Shown: positions 1 to 7,125 of the stretch, in pieces | Numbering within the stretch: the first letter of the stretch is position 1 | How the letters are laid out: each line of letters opens with the position of its first letter | DNA from: Nitrospirota bacterium | GTDB lineage: Bacteria; Nitrospirota; Thermodesulfovibrionia; Thermodesulfovibrionales; Dissulfurispiraceae | NCBI GenBank assembly: GCA_015233655.1 | Contig: JADFXI010000006.1 | Coordinates: forward strand, 1-56,989 | Length of the DNA stretch: 56,989 nt | Direction of reading: 5' to 3' | Position numbers and translations under genes: made by a program | The notes under the pieces: generated by a model | What the model was told of the DNA's origin: nothing | The model's input: the letters and a program-made list of their open reading frames with translations, nothing else | Databases searched by the model: none

Positions 1-201
1 CATGCAGTACTGTTTTTCTGCAAAACAACCCCTGCTTGCAGACAGGCCTGAGTATCATGACTTTGCCTTGCGCTCAACTCTCCACTTTCTATTCGGGCAT
101 CTCGCCGCCGTGTGCTTAATATATACACGAAGTTGACTATAATTTGCATAGAAATATGATATCTGTTAAATTATCTCAATTATAATTCCAAGGAGGATAG
201 A
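1..201. other. Upstream region of pal; no confident gene
   Basis: No gene can be supported here. A plus-strand frame is open from the window edge to about 145 and could be the tail of an upstream gene, but it has no recognisable motif. The last 70 bases are A+T-rich and hold the likely pal promoter, followed by a good Shine-Dalgarno (aaggagg) just before the pal start. Confidence 0.4.
133..160 (+). promoter_or_regulatory. Putative sigma-70 promoter of pal
   Basis: A TTGACT hexamer (133-138) and a TATGAT hexamer (155-160) are separated by 16 bases in an A+T-rich stretch about 40 bases before the pal start. Both are close to the sigma-70 consensus. This is pattern matching only. Confidence 0.4.
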
Positions 202-741
202 ATGAAGCGTTTATTTCTTGCAGTCTTAATTGGTCTGTGTATGATGGCTTTAATCAGTTGCGCGCATAGGCAGGCCGTACAGTCTGAGCAGCCTCAGACT
301 ACTCCGGCAGCTAAATCAGAGACTCCCGGGTCTTCCACTGGTGAAGGCGCCGGCACTCCCATGAAGCAAGCCGAGACTAAAGCGGCTGAAAAAGAATTAG
401 GGACAAAAGTCGAAGACATACATTTTGATTTTGACAAATCGGACGTAAGGGAGGATGCAAAGCCTATAATGAAGAGCCTTGCCGGAATGCTCTCCTCAAG
501 CACCGCAACTCATGTGGTTATTGAGGGGAACTGCGATGAAAGAGGCACCAGCGAGTATAACCTTGCACTGGGAGACCGCCGCGCCAATGCCGCAAAGACC
601 TACCTGATTTCGCTCGGCATACCGTCAGCCAGATTGAAGACGATAAGTTACGGAAAAGAGAAGCCGCTCTGCACTGAAGGCACCGAGGAGTGCTGGGCAA
701 AAAACAGAAGAGACCATTTTGTTTTGACTGAAGGGAAATAA
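202..741 (+). CDS. pal: Peptidoglycan-associated lipoprotein Pal (OmpA family)
   Basis: 179 aa outer-membrane lipoprotein that anchors the envelope to peptidoglycan as part of the Tol-Pal system. The N-terminus has a basic start, a hydrophobic segment and a lipobox (LISC, Cys at about residue 20). A low-complexity linker rich in Pro, Thr, Ser and Glu follows, then an OmpA_C domain from about residue 68. That domain has the FDFDKSDVR strand, the EGNCDERGTSEYN loop (usually GHTDERGTxEYN) and a second part with GDRRANAAKTYL. Length and order match Pal. The start is set by a strong Shine-Dalgarno (aaggagg). The stop overlaps the start of the next gene (TAATG), so the two are probably translationally coupled. 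No tolB, tolA, tolQ or tolR lies in the visible upstream sequence. Confidence 0.93.
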   Translation: MKRLFLAVLIGLCMMALISCAHRQAVQSEQPQTTPAAKSETPGSSTGEGAGTPMKQAETKAAEKELGTKVEDIHFDFDKSDVREDAKPIMKSLAGMLSSSTATHVVIEGNCDERGTSEYNLALGDRRANAAKTYLISLGIPSARLKTISYGKEKPLCTEGTEECWAKNRRDHFVLTEGK

Positions 742-1745
742 TGTCTATGACCACAGAGTTCACAGAGTATAGTATGGGAGCAGTGAAAGAAACAGGAAGT
801 TTTAAGAATAATAGAAGATTCCGCGCACTCATTATTATAAAACTCTGTGCACTCTGTGGTTTATTGATGCTCATCGCTTTGGCGATGACGGGCTGCGCAA
901 GCAGCGGGGATATCGAATCATTAAAAAAGAATGTCGACGTTGCCAGGATCGACGAAAAACAGGAGATTGCACAGTTAAAGGCTTCTGTTGATGAGTTGAA
1001 AAGTGACCTTGCCTCTCTGAAAGACCAGGGGGTCAGTGCTTTACGGGAAAGCCAGTCTTCGCTCCTCACGCGGGTGGGAGACCTGTCCAGAGAAATCCAG
1101 GTGCTTCAGGGCCGTTTTGACGAGAACAAGTATTTCATCGACAAGACAGTGAAGGACCTGCTTGCCGAAAAAGACCTGCAGCAGGCACGCATAGCCGGCC
1201 TCGAAAACGAAATAAAAGATCTAAAAAATAAAAATCAGCAACCGGCACCTCCTGCTGCAGTTTCCGAAGGACCTGTCGCGCCTGCTGCTGTTCAGGCAGG
1301 GGACCAAAAAGCAGCTACGCCAACCGATTATACTGTCCCGCAGAAGCTGTACGACGATGCGCAGATAGATTTCAAAGGCAAACATTATGATGAGGCAAAA
1401 AAGAAATTTGAAAAGTTCACCAATGACTTTCCGAAACTCACACTGACACCTAACGCCTACTTCTGGATAGGTGAAACCTGTTATGCAGAGAAGAAATACG
1501 AGGACGCAATTCTTGCATATGAAAGCTTCCTGAAGAAATATCCCTCAAACGAAAAGGCCAAAGGGGCCATGCTCAAGCAGGCCTATTCCTTCATAGAGAT
1601 GGGCGACAAGAAGACCGGCAAAGTGATACTTGAGCGGATCATAGAAAAATACCCCCAGTCCGCTGAGGCCGAGCTCGCCGAGAAGAAGATCGCCGAAATC
1701 CTCCACAGCAGCGACGGCAGCAAGAACAAGAAGAAGAAAAAATAA
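741..1745 (+). CDS. cpoB: Tol-Pal system protein CpoB/YbgF-like TPR lipoprotein
   Basis: 334 aa. After a lipobox-like MTGCA (Cys at about residue 52) come a helical coiled-coil region (about 60-165), a Pro/Ala linker, and a C-terminal block of TPR repeats (about 200-320) of the CpoB/YbgF type. It ends in a Lys-rich tail. The family coordinates Tol-Pal with cell-wall synthesis at division in the periplasm. The start overlaps the pal stop. The first 40 or so residues are odd: they are encoded by a 109-bp inverted-repeat element (751-859) that reads through in frame and supplies much of the hydrophobic signal segment (ALIIIKLCALCGLLMLIALA). An alternative start at 867 would leave almost no n-region before the lipobox, so the element-derived leader is probably used. 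Confidence 0.85.
   Translation: MSMTTEFTEYSMGAVKETGSFKNNRRFRALIIIKLCALCGLLMLIALAMTGCASSGDIESLKKNVDVARIDEKQEIAQLKASVDELKSDLASLKDQGVSALRESQSSLLTRVGDLSREIQVLQGRFDENKYFIDKTVKDLLAEKDLQQARIAGLENEIKDLKNKNQQPAPPAAVSEGPVAPAAVQAGDQKAATPTDYTVPQKLYDDAQIDFKGKHYDEAKKKFEKFTNDFPKLTLTPNAYFWIGETCYAEKKYEDAILAYESFLKKYPSNEKAKGAMLKQAYSFIEMGDKKTGKVILERIIEKYPQSAEAELAEKKIAEILHSSDGSKNKKKKK
751..859. repeat. Small inverted-repeat (MITE/REP-like) element inside the cpoB leader
   Basis: An 18-bp terminal arm (ccacagagttcacagagt, 751-768) is repeated in inverted orientation at 842-859 with one mismatch. The whole unit is about 109 bp. It sits exactly between the pal-cpoB overlap and the conserved part of cpoB, and is open in the cpoB frame. 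No second copy was noticed in this window. There is no transposase, so it would be a non-autonomous or palindromic repeat. Confidence 0.65.
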
Positions 1746-1776
1746 GCACTTCAGTCCGTGTGTGAATTGAAGTGCT
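1745..1776. repeat. Perfect 9-bp inverted repeat between cpoB and moaA
   Basis: agcacttca (1745-1753) and tgaagtgct (1768-1776) form a perfect stem with a 14-base loop directly after the cpoB stop. No T-run follows on either strand, so it is more likely an RNA 3'-end stabiliser or weak terminator than a classical one. Confidence 0.4.
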
Positions 1777-1796
1777 AAGCGTCGCCGGGGCATAAT

Positions 1797-2789
1797 ATGT
1801 CAATGCAGCGAATTCAAGACCAGTTCGAGAGAACAATCGATTACATGCGCATTTCCGTAACGGACCGCTGCAATCTGCGCTGTATTTATTGCATGCCGTC
1901 TGAAGGCGTAACACCCACGAATCATGATAACATCCTGCGGTACGAAGAAGTTGTGCGCATTGTTTCCGTGGCTGCGAGGCTTGGCGTAAAAAAAATTCGC
2001 ATCACAGGCGGCGAGCCGCTCATAAGGAAAAAGCTTTCTTTCCTGATTGCATCTATCCGTAGTATAGACGGGATCGATGATATCAGTCTTACCACCAACG
2101 GCATTCTGCTTAAGAAGCAAATTCATCAGCTCGCCGCTGCCGGCCTAAACAGAATAAACGTCAGCCTCGACTCCCTGAACGCAGAAAAATACAGTGAGAT
2201 AACCAGAGGGGGAGATATCAATACCGTTCTCGAAGGGATACAACTTGCTCAACAGGAGGGAGTGTCGCCCATAAAGCTGAATATGGTGCCCATCAGGGGG
2301 TTCAATGATAATGAAATTGAGGCTTTTGCGGAATTGACTGTCAAGACCCCATTCCATGTACGCTTTATAGAGTTTATGCCGATTGGAGCAGGCGCGGCGT
2401 GGAGCGAGGGCAAATATATTTCTTCCGAGGAAATCAGGCAACGTGTTTCTGCTATGGCCCCGCTAATCCCGGTCAAGCTGAGAAGGTCGGGACCTGCCAG
2501 GTATTACAGGTTTGAGAATGCACCCGGAGTAATAGGTTTTATCAGCCCGATCACTCATCATTTCTGCGGTTCATGCAATCGTTTGAGGCTCACGTCGGAT
2601 GGCAAGCTCAGGCCCTGCCTGTTTTCCGAAACAGAAATTGATCTGAAGTCAGCCCTTCGGTCCGGCGCCCAGGATGAGGAAATCGAGAGACTTATCAGGC
2701 TTTCCGTGGAGGTGAAGCCGCAGGGCCACACGATAGGCCATGAGAGGAGCTTCACTCATTTGAAACCGATGTCGAAGATAGGCGGCTGA
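1797..2789 (+). CDS. moaA: GTP 3',8-cyclase MoaA (radical SAM, molybdenum cofactor)
   Basis: 330 aa cytoplasmic radical SAM enzyme that starts molybdopterin synthesis by converting GTP to 3',8-cyclo-7,8-dihydro-GTP. The N-terminal SAM cluster motif CNLRCIYC is at residues 25-32 and is followed by the ITGGEPLIRK motif. The C-terminal second cluster has FCGSCNRLRL and a further Cys in LRPCLF. The protein ends in the Gly-Gly tail that MoaA needs for activity. Length is typical. The start may be 1797 or 1803; neither has a strong Shine-Dalgarno. No other molybdenum cofactor gene is in the window, so moaA stands apart from its pathway partners here. Confidence 0.95.
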   Translation: MSMQRIQDQFERTIDYMRISVTDRCNLRCIYCMPSEGVTPTNHDNILRYEEVVRIVSVAARLGVKKIRITGGEPLIRKKLSFLIASIRSIDGIDDISLTTNGILLKKQIHQLAAAGLNRINVSLDSLNAEKYSEITRGGDINTVLEGIQLAQQEGVSPIKLNMVPIRGFNDNEIEAFAELTVKTPFHVRFIEFMPIGAGAAWSEGKYISSEEIRQRVSAMAPLIPVKLRRSGPARYYRFENAPGVIGFISPITHHFCGSCNRLRLTSDGKLRPCLFSETEIDLKSALRSGAQDEEIERLIRLSVEVKPQGHTIGHERSFTHLKPMSKIGG

Positions 2790-2821
2790 CATCAGGCGAT
2801 CTCGATGCCCGCGTATGCGGG

Positions 2822-3928
2822 TCATTTGTTTGTAGCTTCAGTCCAGATCTTATTAAATTCGGATTCAACGTTTTTCAAGGCGGTGATACACTCAGGATCA
2901 AACTGGGTGCCGCTGCCTTCCACAATAATCTGAACAGACTTTTCATGGGACATGCCGTCCTTATAAGGGCGCTTGGACCTGAGCGCATCGTAGACGTCGG
3001 CGACAGCCATAATGCGTGCGGAAAAAGGGATGTCTTCTCCAACAAGTCCGTCAGGATACCCGCCGCCATCCCATCGTTCATGGTGTGACCTGGCAATGGC
3101 AATCCCCATATTGAGAAAAGAATTTATGGGATATTTCTCCCTGGCCGCCTGAAGTGTGGAGGCCCCATGGACCGTATGTTTCTTCATTTCGGTCATCTCC
3201 TCAACAGTCAGCTTGCCCGGCTTGAGAAGTATAGCGTCGGCTATTGCGACCTTGCCGATGTCATGCAGCGCACTCGCAAAAAAAATGCATTCGAAGAAAG
3301 AATCATTGACTGTGTGCTTATGGTGTGAAGACGCACCGAGCTGTTGGGCCAGTGTTTTACACATGGACTGAATACGCTTTATATGACCTCCGGTACACTC
3401 ATCACGGGATTCCGTAAGTTGTGCCAGCGCCTCGATTGTCGCCATCTGCGAACGGGAGATCTCGAGCACCTTCTCCTGAACGAGATTTTCGAGGCCGCTG
3501 GAATATTGCTGCAGCTCAAGCTGGAGACCACGCAGCCGCAGGTGCGTCTCAACCCGCGCCTGCACTTCCTCGAACTGAAACGGCTTGGTGATGTAATCCA
3601 GACCGCCGGCGGCGAACGCCTTGATTTTGTCATCCAGTTCCGTCAGGGCGCTGATGAAGATGACCGGGATGTGCCGGGTGGCCTGCGCCGCCTTAAGGCT
3701 GCGGCAGACTTCATAGCCGTTCATCTCAGGCATGGTGATGTCGAGCAGTATGAGGTCAGGCGGTTCTGTTTCAACAGCCCTGAGTGCCAGCTTGCCGCTC
3801 GGAATAGGTCTGGCGCGGTATCCCTGCTGTTTCAGCATGCCGCAAAGTACGCGGAGATTTTCCGGAGTATCGTCGACGACAAGGATGTCACCGCTTATCT
3901 TTTCAGTCTGTTCGTCTGTCTTTATCAA
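2822..3928 (-). CDS. Response regulator with HD-GYP c-di-GMP phosphodiesterase domain
   Basis: 368 aa, RpfG-like. An N-terminal receiver (about 14-130) has the DD acid pair (residues 19-20), the phospho-acceptor Asp in LLDITMP (D63) and the KPF lysine. A helical linker (about 131-175) leads to an HD-GYP domain. That domain carries the metal-binding HD pair (LHDIGK, 222-223), HH in SHHERWDGGGYP and an intact GYP, so it should hydrolyse c-di-GMP. The start is TTG, set by an AAGGAGG Shine-Dalgarno five bases upstream. It is the last gene of the minus-strand operon, 17 bases after the 927-aa kinase, and is the obvious output of the phosphorelay encoded with the [NiFe] hydrogenase. Confidence 0.92.
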   Translation of the reverse strand: MIKTDEQTEKISGDILVVDDTPENLRVLCGMLKQQGYRARPIPSGKLALRAVETEPPDLILLDITMPEMNGYEVCRSLKAAQATRHIPVIFISALTELDDKIKAFAAGGLDYITKPFQFEEVQARVETHLRLRGLQLELQQYSSGLENLVQEKVLEISRSQMATIEALAQLTESRDECTGGHIKRIQSMCKTLAQQLGASSHHKHTVNDSFFECIFFASALHDIGKVAIADAILLKPGKLTVEEMTEMKKHTVHGASTLQAAREKYPINSFLNMGIAIARSHHERWDGGGYPDGLVGEDIPFSARIMAVADVYDALRSKRPYKDGMSHEKSVQIIVEGSGTQFDPECITALKNVESEFNKIWTEATNK

Positions 3929-3945
3929 GTGTGCCTCCTTATGTG

Positions 3946-6729
3946 TTACTCTTCGGCAAAGCCGGGCGCCTGCTGAAGCAAGGTGGCGAGGGCCTCGTAT
4001 CTGAAGTCATTGGCGAACTTGCGCAGTGTGGAAGCGACTTCGACATCATGGCTGTCGACCTGTTTAATCAGAAGGTCAAGCTGGTCCATGTCGCCCGAAA
4101 GCGTAGCGCGGTGCATTTGTCGCACAAGCTCAACCGGCAGCCCCTCAAGGGAGAGCTGTTTCTGTCCTCCAAACTGCCCCTGCCCTGCGGATTGCTCCGC
4201 ATCTTCCTCGTATATATATTCGACGTTGAGAAACTGGCGCATCTTCTCCAGCACCTCGTCAATCCGAAAAGGTTTGATTATGAAATCCTCGACACCGGAG
4301 GCCATGACGTTATGACGCATTTCGTCAAATGCACTGGCCGTGATCGCTATTATGGCGGTCTTCTTATCAGGGTCGGCAAGCCGTATTTGACGGATCGCTT
4401 CGAAGCCGTCCATTACAGGCATATGCATATCCATTAGAATCAGGTCGGGGCCCCATTCTTTAAAGACATTTACCGCCTCCAGCCCGTCACAAGCCTCGCG
4501 TGCGACGAACCCGACAGAACTGAGCAACGATACCAGGACCTTACGGTTCTCGGCCTTGTCATCCACTACAAGAATCCGGTTCGGCTCCTCTTGCGGTTTC
4601 AGCGCAATAACGTGTCTTAAGGAGCCTTCTTCGTCATCTGTGAGGACGCCTACCGGCTCGACATAGAATTCGACCCTGAAGATGCTGCCCTTCCCGACCA
4701 CGCTGCTCACAGTAATATCGCCGCCCATGAGACGCGCGAATTCACGACTGATGGCCAGTCCCAGCCCGGTGCCTCCACCTGAGGATATGCCGCTCGACGT
4801 CTGTACGAACTGCTTGAAAAGACCGCCCAACTCTTCAGCTGCAATGCCGGGGCCGGTGTCTTCGACTTCTATCGCAATATGAAGCCGGCTTTTGTCTGCC
4901 GGCAGCGCCGCTACGCGCAGGCTTATACCGCCCGTCTCCGTAAATTTCACAGCGTTCCCGATTATGTTGATTAGAATTTGGCGCAGTTTGCCCTGGTCGG
5001 CCACAACGCGACGCGCCATGCTGGTCGCCCTCTGAATTACGAACTGGAGTTGTTTGGCATCAGTCCTTACCCTGAACATGGCCTCGACATCTTCCAGAAG
5101 GGCTTGCAGATCGAAGGCGACCGGATTGAGCGTGATGCGGCCGGCTTCGATTTTGGACATTTCAAGGACATCGTTTATCAGGGCCAGCAGGTGTTCCCCG
5201 CTCCGGCTGATGGTATTCAGGTGTTCGCGCTGGGTCGGCGTGAGCTGTGGGTCGCGCATCATCAGCTGGGCAAACCCGAGGATGGCGTTCATCGGGGTGC
5301 GGATCTCATGGCTCATGGTGGCAAGAAATACGCTCTTGGCCCGATTGGCCGACTCGGCGGATTCCTTGGCTTTCTGCAATTCCTGCTGTGTCCTCTTGTA
5401 TGAGGTCATGTCGCGGATCGTTTCTATGGCACCGACTTTGTTGCCCTGGGAATCATTCAAAACAGTGGCGATCCCCTCGAACCACAACTCTCTGTCTCGC
5501 AGTCCTGTCACAAAGCCCACGCCGCTAAGAGCGTCACCGACCTGTCTGATGTCGGTGTAATTAGCATCGAGTTCTTCGCGCGGCATGTTGACGAGATCTA
5601 TCATAACCGGTCTTCTTTCTCCATAAAACGGGATTGCGTATTCGTAATCCCCCTTGCCGATAATGTCGTCGGCCTTGATGCCGGTCATCTCCTCTATGGC
5701 ACGGTTCCACTCAACGACTTTCCCTTCGCGGTCTATGACGAAGGTGGCGTCAGGCAGAAAATTGATGATGTCATTGAGACGACGTTTTGATTCTTTCAGG
5801 GCTTCTTCCGATTGCTTCCGCTTCAGGCATGAGCCTATGCGGGCGCGCAGCAACGCAGGCTCAAACGGTCTCGGCAAATAATCCTCAGCTCCTGCTTCAA
5901 GGCAGCGCACCACACTCTCGATTTCATCGAGGGCGGACAGCATAATCACCGGAATGTCACGATATTTTGTATCACTCTTAAGTATCTGAAGCACCTCGTA
6001 ACCGTTTATCTCAGGCATCATCATGTCGAGCAGGACCAGGTCAAAATGCCTGGTCTTGATGATATCAAGGGCCTTCCGGCCGTTTTCAACAAGCGTCGCC
6101 AAATAGCCCTGCTTCTTCAGATGGCGTGAAAGAAGGTCCCGGTTCATTTCGTTATCGTCTACGACAAGGATGGCGCCCTGCATTTGCTCCGGCACTCCAG
6201 GCTCATCAGGCAGTGCAGGCATGGCAGACACCATTTCGCGGAGAGCGGGAGACAACGAGTCTGTCTCAGGCTGCTCAAATCCGGTCTTTTCAGCTTCCAT
6301 ATTGCCGAATTTAACGAAATCTTCAATCAGAGAGAACAGTTGTTTGCTGGCGGACTGGATCCTCATGAGATCACTCATAAAAGTTTCGCCGCTGCTGTCC
6401 TGCGCATCTTCGAGAAGCATTTCGGTATAGCCGACGACGGTATTGATCATTGTCCGAATGGCATGCCTGAAACTGTGACCGAAGTTCTCGAGGTCAATCT
6501 CGAGTTTGCTGTCATTGACGATGGCGAGCATCTCATGCCCGGCAGAATGGATGTTTTCGAGGTCGGCGCGGAGGTGTTTTGCAGCATCGCCGCGCTCTGC
6601 AGTTTCCTCAAGCAGCATCTCGCTGTAACCGATAATGGCGTTGATGGGCGTGCGCAACTCATGCCGCATAAACGGCAATATCGAGCGTTTGTCCGGGTTT
6701 TTGCCTCCGGCGTCTCCGTCCTGGCTCAT
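3946..6729 (-). CDS. Hybrid sensor histidine kinase (two extra HisKA-like segments, REC-PAS-HisKA-HATPase-REC)
   Basis: 927 aa soluble kinase with no membrane segment. Order: two short HisKA-like segments, each with a His (MRHELRTP, H23; FRHAIRTM, H89) and no ATPase domain after them; a receiver (about 187-300, acceptor D235); a PAS domain (about 315-445); a full HisKA (SHEIRTPMN, H474) with HATPase (GTGLGLA motif); a second receiver (about 732-852); and a helical C-terminal tail of about 60 residues. The first receiver has Arg (PRPF) where a Lys-Pro is expected. The start codon overlaps the stop of the receiver gene upstream (ATGA), so the two are coupled. It lies in the hydrogenase operon and probably passes phosphate on to the HD-GYP regulator. 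Confidence 0.9.
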   Translation of the reverse strand: MSQDGDAGGKNPDKRSILPFMRHELRTPINAIIGYSEMLLEETAERGDAAKHLRADLENIHSAGHEMLAIVNDSKLEIDLENFGHSFRHAIRTMINTVVGYTEMLLEDAQDSSGETFMSDLMRIQSASKQLFSLIEDFVKFGNMEAEKTGFEQPETDSLSPALREMVSAMPALPDEPGVPEQMQGAILVVDDNEMNRDLLSRHLKKQGYLATLVENGRKALDIIKTRHFDLVLLDMMMPEINGYEVLQILKSDTKYRDIPVIMLSALDEIESVVRCLEAGAEDYLPRPFEPALLRARIGSCLKRKQSEEALKESKRRLNDIINFLPDATFVIDREGKVVEWNRAIEEMTGIKADDIIGKGDYEYAIPFYGERRPVMIDLVNMPREELDANYTDIRQVGDALSGVGFVTGLRDRELWFEGIATVLNDSQGNKVGAIETIRDMTSYKRTQQELQKAKESAESANRAKSVFLATMSHEIRTPMNAILGFAQLMMRDPQLTPTQREHLNTISRSGEHLLALINDVLEMSKIEAGRITLNPVAFDLQALLEDVEAMFRVRTDAKQLQFVIQRATSMARRVVADQGKLRQILINIIGNAVKFTETGGISLRVAALPADKSRLHIAIEVEDTGPGIAAEELGGLFKQFVQTSSGISSGGGTGLGLAISREFARLMGGDITVSSVVGKGSIFRVEFYVEPVGVLTDDEEGSLRHVIALKPQEEPNRILVVDDKAENRKVLVSLLSSVGFVAREACDGLEAVNVFKEWGPDLILMDMHMPVMDGFEAIRQIRLADPDKKTAIIAITASAFDEMRHNVMASGVEDFIIKPFRIDEVLEKMRQFLNVEYIYEEDAEQSAGQGQFGGQKQLSLEGLPVELVRQMHRATLSGDMDQLDLLIKQVDSHDVEVASTLRKFANDFRYEALATLLQQAPGFAEE

Positions 6730-7103
6730 GTCGCGGGTTTCCTGTTCAGCAATTCTTCGATCTTGCCCAGGAGCCTCGGAAATTCTATCGGTTTGCTGTC
6801 ATAATCATCGCACCCTGCCTCGATAGCTTTCTCCTTGTCGCCTGACATGGCGTGGGCGGTCAAAGCAATGACCGGTATTGACCGGGTTTCAGGCTCAGCC
6901 TTCAGACGGCGGGTGGCCTCCCATCCATCCAGCACCGGCAGGCTCAGGTCCATAAGAATAAGGTCAGGGGACTCCGACTTCGCAATGTTCACACCCTGTT
7001 CTCCATCAACAGCCATGGTAACATCATAGCCCTTGCGCTGCAGACGACGGGAGAGCATGTCGCGATTCATTTCGTTGTCTTCCACTAATAATATTCTGGC
7101 CAC
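6726..7103 (-). CDS. Stand-alone receiver-domain response regulator (CheY/DivK-like)
   Basis: 125 aa, a single receiver domain with no output domain. It has the acidic pair in LLVEDNEMN, the acceptor Asp in LILMDLSLP, the Thr in IALTAHA and the Lys in SKPIEF. The frame stays open further upstream, but the conserved protein starts at MARILLVEDN. A GTG at 7103 with a GGGAGGAA Shine-Dalgarno fits this, so the shorter start is preferred. It sits between the two hybrid kinases of the hydrogenase operon and overlaps the downstream kinase by 4 bases. A phosphate shuttle between them is its likely role. Confidence 0.9.
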   Translation of the reverse strand: MARILLVEDNEMNRDMLSRRLQRKGYDVTMAVDGEQGVNIAKSESPDLILMDLSLPVLDGWEATRRLKAEPETRSIPVIALTAHAMSGDKEKAIEAGCDDYDSKPIEFPRLLGKIEELLNRKPAT

Positions 7104-7125
7104 TATGATTCCTCCCTTGTTTTGT

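Noticed and set aside
2800-2823. Short palindrome cccgc-gtat-gcggg between moaA and the HD-GYP gene
   Set aside because: The stem is only 5-6 bp with a weak T-run; it may help end the convergent transcripts but is too short to call as a terminator or REP element.
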